DNA of 64,000 bases, taken from NCBI RefSeq assembly GCF_036370855.1, contig NC_088132.1, positions 61,852,841 through 61,916,840 on the forward strand, given 5' to 3'. The notes beneath the pieces were generated by a model. That model worked only from the letters and a program-made list of their open reading frames with translations. It was not told the DNA's origin and searched no databases. Source of the stretch: Dromaius novaehollandiae. Taxonomy: Eukaryota; Chordata; Aves; Casuariiformes; Dromaiidae. Both the position numbers and the translations under genes were made by a program. Below are positions 26,861 through 39,800 of the stretch, in pieces. The first letter of the stretch is position 1. Every line of letters begins with the position of its first letter.

Positions 26861-27167
26861 AGGCAAGGGAGCTTGACAGTGAAGATGGGTAACCGCAGAC
26901 CTGAGGGTAATCTAACAGGTCTGCAGTGATTTACTACTGAACAAAGGCTTCATCCAGCTCTCACTAAGGTGCCATTCCACCATCATTCTTCACACAAATA
27001 GGAATCCTTATCAGATGGGCCAAGAACTGCTTGGGAATAGTGCCCAAAAGTGTTTCAGATCCCTTGAACTGGCTTTTCCAGTCAGGTTTAATGTAAGGCA
27101 AGTACTGCAGTAGTATTGGAAATGTACTGTGGCACTTACTATGCTAAAGTTAAATTCTGGGGAAGAA

Positions 27168-27189
27168 ACAGCCCTGTTTACAGGGCTGT
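27168..27189. repeat. perfect 10-bp inverted repeat, 2-nt spacer
   Basis: ACAGCCCTGT, TT, ACAGGGCTGT: the arms are exactly complementary and relatively G+C-rich compared with surrounding DNA. No adjacent gene gives it a role. It could be a symmetric protein-binding site or chance. Confidence 0.9.
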
Positions 27190-27422
27190 CATAGGTGAAA
27201 ATATAGCTTAAATTGTGAATGCTAACAGGTGGCAGATAATTGGTTGTATGTGGAGATGTGGGTGAATGTCTGAAATTGAACTTCTGAACTCTTGAGCAGC
27301 AGGCTGCTATTTGCAAGCTGCACCTGGCATGGGCTCATAAGTTTTGATAACACACGGATTAAACAAAAGTTGCACATCCTGAATCCTCCAGTTAATAAAG
27401 AATGACAATTAAATTCACAATC

Positions 27423-27540
27423 AATCCACAATTAAATAAATTAAACAAGTATTCAGTTAAATAATTAAATGATTGTGGATTAAAGTTATTAAATAAATAA
27501 TATTAAACTAAATTAAATAAAAAATAATCCATGGTTAATA
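27423..27540. repeat. AT-rich low-complexity block with inverted repeat
   Basis: TTAAATAA-type words dominate the block. The 10-mers AATCCACAAT (27423-27432) and ATTGTGGATT (27472-27481) are exact complements enclosing a 39-nt AT-only-like loop. The rest is a degenerate AATAAATTA array. No gene is apparent. Confidence 0.7.
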
Positions 27541-29065
27541 AAGAAGCACCACAGAACCACTGACCAGGAGGCTACTCATGCATCACACTTCTGCAGACAG
27601 ACTAGATGGGGAAATAAGGGGCTAGGAATCCCAGAAAGAAGTTGTGGCAAAAAGAAGGACTCATGAAAAGAAGCAGTCTCACAAAAAAAGACGGGGCCTC
27701 AAAAGGAGAAGGTGAAGGTTCTGGTTGGAGGAAAGATCTCGGAACTGGGGCAAGATCACAGAGATGGGAGAGATGCATGAAGATGAATGCCAGGCGATGC
27801 CCAGGTACCTTAACTGGTAATATCTGAGACTGGTAGCAGCGAGCAGCTGCACGGCGTGGACTGACCTGACTTTCTGCCTGATCTTCCCAGGGCAGCAGTG
27901 ATCTCCATGCTGGGGAGGGAAGTTGAGACCAAGTGAACATAATGCTGTGGGGAGAGAGTGAGTGTATGAAATAATCAAGTAAGGTAAAAGCTCTAGTTTC
28001 TTTGGTTCTTAAATAAACCCCAATATTCAGATCCACTATGGGTTGCTGTTTACTCTGTCTTGCCCGAGACAGAAAATGGTGTAAGAAGTGGAATGCTAAT
28101 GGATTTTTAAGATAAAGGTGATTACGTTCTTGCAAGTTCACTGAAGATTAGTGCCTGAACAGAGGACAGAGACCCAGACAGGAGACCACATGGCAGAAAA
28201 AGCTGTGGGACCCACAGCAGGTATGTTGGTCCCCAACAGCCTGTTGGCATCTGCACGCTGCCCGCTTGCCGAGCCTTGTGCCACCTGCCCAGGAAAGGAA
28301 CAGCAGACAACACGCATGGCAGCGGTGATCGGGGGGATAGCAGAAGACGGGAGAGTTCAGGGGGGCAAAGGACATTAACCCATGAGGAAAGCAGACTTTA
28401 TTAGCTCTGCTTTTCACTCTACCTGCCATTCGCAAAACCAGCTGTGGGTCTCCTCTGCTGCCTGGGCCACAGGAAGGAGTCAGTGCCATGTATAACAGAC
28501 AGCAATATTTACAAGTGTGAGTTGTTCATTTCTGACTTAGCAAGAGTAAAGCAGAAAAAAGGTTAGAAGTGTGGAAGGAGGTAGGACGCAGGGAGAGGAA
28601 TGCAGTATAGCTGGAAGCAAAAGCTAAAGTCCCACTTGTCTGCTTATCTGCCACTTCGGTGTACCTCACTGCTCTGCATGGCAATACCTGAACTTTCGCA
28701 ACCATGAGTTTCATAGCCACTTCTTGCCCCACAGAGGACAGTGAAAGTAACATTTTTGTCTGAAATGAAAAGAGCCTGACATTTAAATTGGCTAAATAAC
28801 TCCTGATATAAAACCCATGGAATTCAATAGAGATAAGTCTGACTGTGTACACTTTTGGTAGCTTCAAATGCTGAAAATACCTTTGAAGCAGTTCAACGTT
28901 GTTTAAGAAAATATTTGGTTTTAGGCTTATTAATACCCATATTAAAAATATCTGCGTTTCCAAGCTTTGGAGGGACATTTAAACAAATTCCTTCTCATTA
29001 ATATAAACTGGAGTTTGGGCTTATTGATATCTGAGGGTTTCAACCGAAAAGACATCTGTGTGAGA
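27541..29065. other. mixed-composition stretch before the CpG island, no assigned gene
   Basis: This 1.5-kb stretch is richer in G+C and purines on the plus strand than most of the window. It has the longest open frame present (179 codons, minus, 27602-28141). That peptide is a low-information Pro/Ser/Phe/His mix with no domain, and its plus strand reads as purine-rich noncoding DNA. I could not match the stretch to a named repeat. It may be a decayed mobile element or a transcribed noncoding segment attached to the island at 29.1 kb. Confidence 0.4.
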
Positions 29066-29069
29066 AGAG

Positions 29070-29480
29070 ACACCTCTGTCGGGGCCCTGAGCGTCTGCCC
29101 CCGCCGGGGGCCTGGCTGCCGCGGCCCAGGGCCCACGCAGCAACGGCGCAGCCGCGGGCGGCCCCGTCCTGTGGTGGCCGTGGCGAGGGGAGACAGACGC
29201 GCTGCGCCCGGGTCCCGAGAGCTGCCTTTGGCTGCCGCCAGAGCTGCAGCTCTGCCGTCTCGCAGGCCTGCTCAGGCCCGGCCATGGCCCCCGACCTGCG
29301 GGCACCCGCACGGCCCAGCCTCGCCCTGGCCCCATGGCAGTGCTTGATGAGGGGGCTGGGGCTGTCCTGGTTGCCCCCGTGCCCTGCTCCCTCGGGGCGG
29401 GGGGACCGGCCCTGGCGGCCAGGCTGGGCTCTGCCGGCCCCCGTGGCGCCCTGACAGCCTCTTACAATGCTCTACGCGGC
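29070..29480. promoter_or_regulatory. CpG island
   Basis: By hand count about 39 CpG dinucleotides fall in roughly 410 bp, with G+C near 70 percent. The DNA a few hundred bases to either side is AT-rich with almost no CpG. Both plus- and minus-strand frames stay open here only because stops are rare in GC-rich sequence, so no protein is called. In vertebrates such an island usually marks a promoter or germline-unmethylated regulatory element. No TATA box, initiator or downstream exon can be assigned, so the direction of any transcription is unknown. Confidence 0.85.
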
Positions 29481-29484
29481 TCAT

Positions 29485-30140
29485 CTCAGATTATTCCGAC
29501 TCGAGGAATGTCAGAATATTTACGCATTAAATGCAAGGACAGAAGAGGTATTTCCTCTTTCGATCCTCAGGACCTTTCAGTTCTGTGCTAAAAGCTAGAG
29601 CAGCAGTTAAGCTGAACTCGTTTGTTGCTTACAATATCCAGAATTTATATGAGGGAGCTATTTCATTGTCAAAGGTTTTTTTCTGAACAAAAATACTTTG
29701 GCGCTGACTATATGATTTTTGGAAAGAAAAAAAAGGTCCTATAAATATATTAAAAAAAAAATGTTGGACATTGATAAAGATGGAAATTAATGTTTTAAAA
29801 AAAATCTTTACCTAATATTGCATGGAAGCCACCAGTGGTTTTATTTGAACACCCAGCAAGCTGCAGCCACGTAACTGGTGACAACAACTGGTGACAACAC
29901 AAAGAATCAGAGGAAGCCACTAAGAAGAAACTATTTCCCAAGGAGTTGGCAGTAACAGTATATTGGTTTCTGAATGTCAAAAACAGAGAAAGATATATAC
30001 ATCTTATCAGTGTGGTGGTGAGGGTGTGTTTTTCCACAGATTTAAGTGGGCTCACTAGAGACAGTACTGGAGAATGCCCATTGAAGTAGAAGTACTTAGT
30101 GTAAGGCATTTGTGAATGCATCCTGTTTTCAAGTATCAAG
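29485..30140. other. AT-rich sequence, no gene seen
   Basis: Composition drops back to AT-rich immediately after the island. A 14-base direct duplication lies at about 29870-29895 ('aactggtgacaac' twice). The 114-codon minus-strand frame (29795-30139) has no recognisable domain. Confidence 0.45.
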
Positions 30141-30150
30141 TTATTGCAGG

Positions 30151-30690
30151 TTGAATCAAAGAATTTCAGAATAGAAAAAACACAGAAAATTGACCTGGTA
30201 AGGACCGTGAGAAGTCAGCTAGTATGCCAAACTGTTGAGAAAGCATCAGCTATACAAAACTTTTCCTAATGTGTATTTGTCTAATTTGCTTAAAAAAAAT
30301 AAAATCTTCAATTGCAGATGCTCCGCAATATCCCTAGGCAATCTCTTCCAGTGTTTCACTATCCTCACCATAAGAACATTTTCCTAATGACATAACCCTG
30401 ATGTCTTTTGCTAAGATTTTCACCTGTACATCTACTCATAACCTTAGTGGGTGCAGAGCAAGTTTTTATGTTTGAAGGCTTCACTTGTCTCCAGATTTCT
30501 CCTGTCTAAACTAAATAACTCCAACCCTTTTAATCTTTCTTCACAAGCATATTTCTCATGCCTCTGATAATTTCTAGAGTCACCTTTGAAAATTCTCACA
30601 TCGCTCTTTCCTGAAACACAGTGCCCAAAACAGGGTGCAACGATTCCTTCGAATGCAAGCAATAGTGACTACAAGTGAAGGATTAATTAT
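30151..30690 (-). mobile_element. CR1 LINE remnant, 3' portion
   Basis: Read on the plus strand, the left end 'gaatttcagaatagaaaa' is a decayed CR1 tail complement (consensus TCATAGAATCATAGAATGG). The middle 'cctaggcaatctcttccagtg' and 'tcactatcctcaccataag' matches the CR1 block 'cctgggcaacctgttccagtg ... ccaccctcatcgtaaag'. Further on, 'ctaaataactccaaccctttt', 'ctctgataatttctagagtc' and 'cagtgcccaaaacagggtgca' match the next CR1 blocks in order. The element is therefore inserted on the minus strand, 5'-truncated at its right end, and too diverged to encode protein. Weak similarity may continue to about 30,760. Confidence 0.85.
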
Positions 30691-30699
30691 TTGTAGACA

Positions 30700-32880
30700 T
30701 TTGCTTAATTATTCAGTCAAAATCCCTCAGCATTTGTCTTACTTAAAAATGTGACCCCTTTGTTATTTGCTTTTTATATTTGGTCAGCTGAGTTATTTGA
30801 AAGCATTATTAAGTGAATAAGTGGCAGCTAACGGATAAAACATTAATGATCAGTGGAGCATTTACACAAATGCTCAAGTAAATGCCTAGTAATCATTCCC
30901 TTTTTGCCAAGCAGCAAAGAAATGACCTGGCAATTGCAATAAGCATTTCCCTGCTTTTATGCAAAAGTATCATTTGTTTTAAATATTCAACTTGTATTTT
31001 TGTCCCTGCAGCAGCAGCTATTATTTCTAGTTGGCATATGAAGCTGTTGGACAGAAATAGAGACTTGAAATTAATAGGGAAAAAAAGAAAGACAAAGTTC
31101 AACTTAGGACCTAAATACATCTATGGAGTTATAATGATGAATCTAACGCTGAATATTTTATTTGACTTTGAATGCAATTACGTTAATTAAAGTTTAGAAG
31201 TAGTATAGAAAACACCATTAGTGTATGTGCTCTAATGATTCATACCCTTGATAACAACTATTAGGTATTTCCATAGCTTAAAATTTATATAGATGGATAG
31301 ATATACATACACAAACGCGCTAGCACTCTCATCTATTTTCAAATGCTTCCTGCTTATTTATGAGTGATGGCTGGATTTCCTACCCATCTCACCATGGCTT
31401 TTTATGGACCAGCACTGAACAAACAATCCCAACAGTAATGAGAGGAGCTAGTTTCTCTTTTAAGCTTGCAGGAGCAGCCCCACTGAAACTGTCTTATTTA
31501 AAACGGGAATAGCCGTTTTGCTTGATATGTTCCAGTCACTGAAATGTTTTGATTTGTCTGAGATATGCGGTACAGATCCAATTTTGTTATGTCCAATTTG
31601 ATGTTGCACAAAGTCACCTGATAGCTTGAAAGTTTTCACCAAGATGCTCTTTTGCCACATTTTGCTTTCTGCTGCATTACTCAAGTGCACCAAGAGACCA
31701 TGGAAAAGCAACTGCCTTCAGTTCTTTCAAAACACCATTAACCAGCCAAAGCATCCTGAATTATTTGTTGGTCGGTTATCATCAATACAGACCTTATTTT
31801 AAGAGATACACAGTAATATATATATCTATATCTACAAAGAGTGAACAGGTAAGATTCATTGATACTCTGCAGCTTTACATTGCTGTATGGACATGAAAGG
31901 CACTACAAACCTTACCTAAACAGATATAAACCTGCAGTTGCTTTGTACCACTGGAGCAACACAAAGTGTCCAGATAAAGTATGGGCCATCAGGCTAGCCA
32001 CACTCTTGGCCCACCAGGTACCACCTTTCCTTATTAAAGTTGCCCAAGATATTCTATTAGAAGGCTCTTTTCAGCTGCAGATGATTTGAAACAAAAATTA
32101 TGAATTTTTTACTGAAATATGGTTATCTATGGTGGAAAAATTTTTATTTGGAGAAAGCTACACCACAAAGCACTACTAAAGAGAATTTGTGACCCCTTTT
32201 CCCTTGAAACACCAGAGGCTGGCCCTTGAGGAGAGGACTGACACTGCATCCTGGAGATGGAGTCCCGGAGATTGCCCTGGCTGGCAGCTGGATGTGAGAA
32301 GAGAAACAGGATGGCTTGCCAGAGAACTGGACCCAAGGGCAGAAGGGGATAGCAAAAGTGTAGGGAAGAGAAACCATGACCGATGGAAGGATGACAAGGA
32401 CATTGGAAATACCAGAAGGAGGCAAATAGGATTGGCTAGGGACAAGAGTAGGGAAGGGATGGGACTGGGCAGAGAGAGAATGAAGAGATACACAGAAGTA
32501 GACAAATTTAGGGGTAAGAGAAACAGAAATAAAAGCAGGCAACACTATGCCTATTAAAGTATGTTTTTTTTTTCAAGAAGAAATGAATATGAGGAAGACA
32601 CCAGACTCAGCAAAGCAAGTGAGACAAAATCCTGGAGACAGGAGAAAGTGACCCAGGACATGCAGATCATGCTCAGACATCAAGGATTCCCAGGTCCTTC
32701 CAGTGAAATCAGCTAGGGAAGTGCTCACTTCCTTAGTGTCAGAGAATCACCTACCACTATTTCAGTTATGGTATCAGCTCAGCTAGCATAGATATACAGA
32801 TAAGACATCCAGCTCTGCTGTAGAACAGATGGGTTTCAATGTGATCATAAAATCTTCATAAAACTTCTAGCATTTTTTCA
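30700..32880. other. unique sequence, no gene seen
   Basis: AT-rich to 32.1 kb, then a purine-rich stretch (32,190-32,560 plus strand) with open frames on both strands (up to 133 codons). These follow from skewed composition, since the peptides are repetitive in Arg/Lys/Glu or Ser/Leu/Pro. No named element was recognised. Confidence 0.4.
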
Positions 32881-32887
32881 GTTTTCC

Positions 32888-32929
32888 AAAAAACAAAAAA
32901 CAAAAAAAACCCCAACCCCCCCCCCCCCC
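32888..32929. repeat. A-rich (CAAAAAA)n ending in a 14-base C homopolymer
   Basis: Three CAAAAAA-like units are followed by CCCCAA and then 14 uninterrupted C (32916-32929). Long C runs are rare in vertebrate unique DNA and prone to length change and sequencing error. The complementary G14 could support a G-quadruplex. Confidence 0.9.
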
Positions 32930-32934
32930 AGGGA

Positions 32935-33760
32935 ATGACATAAAACACTGAGAACAGTGCTGCAAAATCAAACTCTTGGAAGCTGGTAAATACCAGAACT
33001 GAGGTTTATGCTGTAATTTTAGCTTGCCCTGTTTATGTAAATGTGCTATTTCACCATCTTCATTTACCTGATAATGCAGCTCTAGCAGACTGACCTCACC
33101 AGTGTTCAAGTTGGACAAGCCTGGTAGGCAGGTGTGCAGGGGGCTGTTTTATTCTTGCTGGTAAAGGTAATTTATGAGCCTCGTCTTATTTGTTAAGGAG
33201 TCTGGAAGGTCTAGAAATGGAAAGAAGACCTGCAGTTAAAGCAGATGAATGTGGTGAACAGAAATATATCTTTTACCTATCCACTGTAAAACACATTCTC
33301 ATTGTATTCCTCATCTCATACATGTAACCCCATAACTGATTTCCAGAATACTGAAAGTTCAGATACAAATTAAACTAGTGCGGTGTATGTTTTGAGAAGT
33401 AAATGCTATGAGATCTATGACCTGGCACCAAAAAAATAGTGCTCCTAAAGTCAAGGATATCTAGTGAAGATAAATTGACTCATACAACACAAAAAAAAAC
33501 TAGGAAGAAGACGAGTTCCTTTTTCATGTCAGAATTTGGATAGTATGCAAAAAGCCAGATAAAAAGAGGGGAAATTATTGAGTAGTACTCATTGTGCTCT
33601 AAATGAGTAAAAGTCCTTGGAAAACAGAATGCCTAGGTCATACTGCAGACACATAATTTGTGAAAATTATAGCTGCTGTATCCTTGTTTTTTGGTATTTA
33701 ACTTAACAGCCATAATTTTTTTAAATGTCTTTTTATGTGCAACTACATAGATGTGTGTGG
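32935..33760. other. unique AT-rich sequence, no gene seen
   Basis: No supported gene or repeat is visible apart from short A homopolymers. Confidence 0.45.
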
Positions 33761-33763
33761 ACA

Positions 33764-33813
33764 TTTATGTGTATATATGTATATGTGTGTGCATATATAT
33801 GTACACACACACA
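33764..33813. repeat. alternating TG/TA/CA tract with dyad symmetry
   Basis: TGTGTATATATGTATATGTGTGTG leads to CATATATATG and then TACACACACACA. The two sides are nearly complementary around the central CATATATATG, and most positions alternate purine and pyrimidine. It could form a hairpin or Z-DNA. It is best read as an imperfect microsatellite. Confidence 0.85.
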
Positions 33814-33819
33814 AACTTA

Positions 33820-36800
33820 AGATATTGAAATTTGATAATTATTTAGATATCGAGTAGTAAGCTTTACCAAAAAGCAAATAGAAGATAAATTATACTTCCT
33901 AGGTTTGGTTAAAACTTAGTCTGATGATTAGAAACCAGAATGATACTTTTTCAGCTGGAAAAAACCCCTCACTGCCTACTGTTTATTTCTTAATGATTCT
34001 CTCAAACATTAATTTCTATTTATTCTTCAGAGAAATGAAAGTCAGTGAATGCTGACCTTGTCTCCTGTCCAGAATACCAGTCTTTTGCATTTTACTATAC
34101 AGAACAAATGAACATCAGGGAGTTTCTTTTTACCAAATATATATGAATTTCTATTCCAGGCTAAATCTTTATGCATTATCAGCCTTTAATAAATGCCAAA
34201 CTTTCTGAGGAATTCTTAGGAGTTTTAATCTTCAAATTAAGGGGAAATCCACCAAGTTTTGTTTGTTTTCAACACAAATTTGTCATTTTTCCATATATAC
34301 TCATGTAAAGCCAGTTCCACAGGGGCTTAGCAGAGAGTGTTCACACAAGTTTAGCCACAGTAATCTGTGGTTCCTGAGATATTAATAATTTCATGATGTT
34401 TGTAAACAGATGACTCAGAAAGGATTTGCCTCAAAGGAGTAAAAGCCAAGTTGAACTAGAATGTTTGTGATATGAGCTCTGGGAAGAATGAGACCTTCCA
34501 ATTCTTCTGGAACCACATGTATAAAAGAGTTGCTTTCAGTTAATTGAAAATAGAGTATGTGTGCTACAGGTAAACTGTACATTTCATCCCATAGGAGTGG
34601 GTGAACAGACAACCTAGAGCAAGGTTCACAAAGGGAAGAACAGTCAGCTGCAAACCATATGTTTGAAGTTGCCATATTTAAAGGGCCAAGAATGCTGATT
34701 AAAACAGAAAAAACCAGCAGGCAAATTCAGAGTGTGTAGGGATGACAAGAATCTGAGTTCCCAGAAAAAGCAAACTGACTTCCTGAGAAAAGTAGCTGCA
34801 AACGTACTGAACAAACTGCCACTCCATCACATTTCCTTACTCATCGCTGAGGCTGCCTTACTTTGCTAGCCAGAATCCTCCCCCTTGCCTGCAGTAGGGA
34901 GGCTGGGAGGAGCTCGGTCAGCCATTTCTGCTGATTTAATGCTTCTGTTTCCTATTCTCCCTTCAAAAGAAGCTCAAAATCACTATAGTACCAACAACAA
35001 ACTTCAAAACAGATAGCATTAGCAGCTGCATCCAATGCAAATAACTGAAGTTACCCATAATAGTATGAATTTTAAACTGTGGAAATAATTAATAGCTAGA
35101 AATTAATGTGTATTAATGTTCATATTGTCACTCAATATTTTGGTCACGTTTGTACCATAGGAAAGGCATATGTTTTGAAAAGCATCCCCACTTCTGCATG
35201 CTTTCCCATGCAGCAGTTTATTACCCCTCACTGTCATAATGGGCAATAAAATTAGCGGATGCTTTTGAAAATGTAAGGAAAAAATCTTTGTAATGATGTT
35301 TGATACAGAAAGAAGCATAAACAGATAAATATTAACATCTTGGCATACAATTGTAATCATAATTATTTTTATCACATTTATATGAATGTGCACTATTAAA
35401 TAAATTATTTAGTCAAATTATTCAAAACAGCTTAGATATTGATTACTTTTTCTCATTTCAGTTTCTGGATAATGGTATACACATGTACAAAATGAACTTT
35501 TTCCTACATGAGATGCAGTCATATCTCACAATAAATAAAACCAGTGCTAAAATATTCATGTGGATTTGTTGCAGCCTATCAGCAAGGAGCAACAGAGATG
35601 CCTTCTGCTTAACCAGGTCATATAAAACTTAGATATCTTGCTAAATATGTAATATTTAGATCAAAGTAGTGTTGAAAATAAATATTTAGAATTATTATAA
35701 CAATAAAAATATATACATACAGGAAATATATCTGTGGGCATACACTGCATACACCATTCATTAGTCTTAAATCATAAAAGCCTGAAGTATACAGTTCTGT
35801 TATTAGCTAACAGCATCTAACCATTCCCAAACTGAACAGTAAATTCTGTATTTCTGATGTACTAATATGTATTTGAGTGAATCATCACCAGGTTCCATTA
35901 AGCAATTAAGCTTCACCAACTTCCATTAAGCATTAAACCATTCTTCCTCTTTTCATAGGAAGAATTGTTCCAAAGGTAGAGCCTGTTGGTGGAATTTAGT
36001 GGGCTTGACTGAAATTAAGATGCACTAAACATTTAAATCTAAACTCCATTCTTCCAGGGAAAATGGAGATTCTATTGAAGAAGAACAGTTGAACAAATGG
36101 TTTTGATTATCCAATGTTGTAATGGGCTTATTTAATAGCTATAATATTATATCATGAGATTGTTGTAATTTTCCACTACAAAAAGCTACAGCAGGGTTTT
36201 GGCACCATAAAGTCTGCTATAATCAGAGACAAACTTCTGGATTTAGACAGTATTGTGATAAGAGTTAAACAGTTTGCTTTGACTTCTGTTGGAATCTACG
36301 GAAGTTAAATAGCTGTACTAGTCAGGTTTCCATCAAGAGTAGCACGTATTTGGAAATAAATAGTTTTCTATAAAACTGCTGAGGTTCAGCATAAAGCTAT
36401 GCCAAGAACTACTCATGAAATTATGAAAAAAGATCAATATAGAAATATCTTAGTGACTGAATATTGATAATTAGAGGCAAGTTCACAGTTTTGCATAACT
36501 TACATAGTCTAGCTATTGCATTAAATATGCCATCAGTTGACCAACTGGCAACAGAAATGTCATATCAAAAAATTAAAATAAGGTCAACTAAAATTTTATT
36601 ATTACTTTTATGGTTCAGAGATTTGAGAATCTATGTAGAGTTACAATCATTTTCTCATTTGGAAATGAGAATTAAAAATACTATTACTAAAAAATCCTAT
36701 ATAAAAAGTAATTTAAGACGAACATGCATTTTATCATCTCTAAACACAAGGAACATCAGTGAAACTGGAATTTTTAGCAGACATAAGTTACAGCCTGTGT

Positions 36801-39800
36801 TTCAGATACCATAGAAAAATGCAGTTAATATATTGATGGTTTCTGAATGCCTCAGTTTGACCTGAAATACATGTATGTACCTGAAATATCTGACATAATA
36901 CCTGAACTACCAGTTCAAGTCCTTTTGAAATCATAATAATCTTGGTATCGGTACAATGTACTGGATGAAAAATACTAGTTTATGCCCTCAGAACTTCTGA
37001 AGTGCATTTTCTGAATGAGCATGAAACTATCTCATCTTCTAGAAATGGGCACATTCTGGAAAAAAATCCCCTGCGTAAAAAGTTGCTATGTTCCTGATCC
37101 CACCTCCCCCTGCCCCCCCAAATCAGAAATTAGTTTGACTTTTAAGCCCAGCTAATGGTTTGAAAGAACTACATTTTCAAGAAAAACAGGCAGTAAATCC
37201 AGCGTATTTCCAAAATAGCATCAGTTTGTTTACTATGTATGTTTACCAACTTCCAAACAGTATAGCTATCTGATGATCTACAGCTTTAGCAGATTCAAAG
37301 AGCAGAAGAACTTTGTATACCTTGTGTCATGACAAACATTGTTGTGACTAGAAAGTAAATCATTGCATTAGCATGTAACAGAAATGGGTTAGTATTTTTG
37401 GTGACTGGTATTTTATTACTTACAACTGCGTGAATAATGGCACAATATAACTAGCAGTGTAACTTAGACTTCGATTTCTACGTCTTTTAAACCCAGTCCT
37501 GAAGTTCCTCATAAAAGCTGGTTTTGTGTTCTTCCAGGGTGGTGCGACTTCACTGTGAAATATTTTTGTGGTAGACCTGCATGTAGTAATTTCAAATCTG
37601 TGTTTTGATTATGGTCAGTATATAACCTGCACCTAGACATCAGCACAGAGCATTTTTGTGAGGCCCCAGCCTCTGTCTTTTGGGGGCTGTCTAATCCTGA
37701 CTTCCCCAGGAAGAAGATATCTGGCCTGTGTGCAGATTTGAACTCAGCTCTCAGATTTACCTAATGGTATCTGAAAATGGGCATGTTATTGCAATTCTTT
37801 CCATTGGAAAAGAAAATGTAGCCTGTGACTAAAGGGAGCTGAAACTGTTGCTAGATGCTGGCCTTTCTCTGAAGCTAGCCTACCTACAAAATGGGTAAAT
37901 ATTTAAGACTAACTAGGAAGAAGACTGATTTATCAGTAGGTCACTGTAGGCTCACTTAATACTATGGAAGGTCTGTCAATGACTCCTTGTAGTCTTAACC
38001 AGGATTTATGGTGGTTTAAATATATTCAAGAGACATCAATGTTGTATGTTAAGAGAACATGAGCCCTAAGTGATCTCCTTTCCATGTATTTAACAAACCC
38101 AGTGACCCCTCTAGATCAGTAGGGAAGATGAGTCCTCCTCAAGCCCACATATGATGTCACCGTCTTTCCAATAAGTGAGACTTGCTGAAATATCCTCATG
38201 GCTGCTATAGGCTTATTCTGAACTTTTCTCCTCTTTGGCACTGCAATTCATACATACCCTAAGGTAATGGAAAGTCACCTGGACTTGGCCCCCATTCCAC
38301 AAATTGTCAAATTGTTGCTCAATCAAAAAAAAAAAAGTTTTCTTTAGCTTTTCAAAATTTTCTATTGCCTGGTGGGTAATTGAAAATGCAAGTGCAACTG
38401 CACATCAGTTGAGTTTGCAAATGGGAAAAAATGCTCAGCAAGAAGCAGATTCTTGCAGGTGACTTCACTGATATCTGTCCTAGATTTTGCTATGCACCTT
38501 CTGAATGCCATGTTTGTAATGCCGTTTTGGACAGTGAGAGATGACTAGGTAAGGCTTGGGCTCTGGCCTGACATGATTCAGTGCAAGCATTCTCTAGGAA
38601 TATGCAATAGTGAATGGGGATTACACTTCAAAGACACAGAGGTCAGATGGGGGAAATGTAATATGTGAAAATAGTAAAATAACCAAAACACAAAAATTCA
38701 GAGTCCTTACAGTGTTCCAGCAAGCAAGACCTGTATAGCTTGGAGGCATTCATTTTAGCTCTCCAAAAGTAAATGAAGCACTTGAGACAAATAATGCCCA
38801 CTGTTACACATGCACAACCTTATTCACCTCAATTATATTAAAATGCTACAGCAGAGCATTTGGGTACCTTTTAAAAGAGATAATACAAACCTGCATGTCT
38901 GATAAAGAATCTCTTGCTTGAACAACTCTGAGAAACAATGCATTTATCGTAGGGATGTCTGCACTGCTACCTTTGCATTGCAGTATGCAATGCCCAGGTA
39001 TAGATAATATAATCCCTTCAATTTGCGTACCTTTTTTCGTAACTGCGGTGACCACAAGTTGTTTGCTTGTGTTTGCTGCAGCATTATATGCTGTATATTG
39101 TAGTCAGCATTGCGGCGTTTTGTGGAAAGTCACTCAGTGAAATGCAAATCATATCACAAACTGACTTCTTTGGCTCTGATATGTCACCTTACCTCCAATG
39201 TGACTCAACAAAAACACAAAACAAAACAGAAGGATGACACGTCTGTCACTCTTCCAGGAAGTGTGCCACAAATGCAGCAGACCAGCTTCGTAGCCTTCTG
39301 CTGTGCTGTCTTCTGAATAGCATTCTGAAACACCTAAATATAAAATATTTTTAAATGTTACCGGTAAGCTGGCTTCATTTTTTTCATCATTTATATAAAG
39401 TATTTGTCGCAGATGACATAACTTTAGAGACTGCTACAATTCAGTTACTATTTAAACAACGGTTAGTCTCCACTGCAGGAAAAGGTACATCTGTGAAGTA
39501 TTCTGAATGTGAACAATTTTGCACTTGGAATGCTCAGTAAGTTGGAAAATATGTTAGCCTGTGCAGCAAAGGTTTCAAAATAACCTTTATGATTTAAGAG
39601 GTACTTTGTACTATAAATATAGGGAAGATACTAGGTCAGACTCTTAGCCCGTACAAATTGTTTTCTCCGCTTGGAATTTGTCCTAACTGACTTCATGGTC
39701 CATGTCACTTAAGGACTGCATGAGAAGACACAATAGCATTAGACAGAACAGAATTGCTTTCTTGTAGGGACTTTTTAGCTACATCTTGGTCTTCTTTTAA

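Noticed and set aside
26682..26892. Frames giving poly Cys-Val or Val-Cys peptides.
   Set aside because: They are translations of the GT microsatellite.
27602..28141. Longest open frame in the window (179 codons, minus strand).
   Set aside because: The peptide is low-information and rich in Ser, Pro, Phe and His. It has no domain, no splice context and overlaps open frames on the opposite strand. Composition explains it.
28967..29591. Several long frames on both strands across the CpG island.
   Set aside because: GC-rich sequence has few stop codons. The Arg/Pro/Ala/Gly-rich peptides in all frames are a compositional effect.
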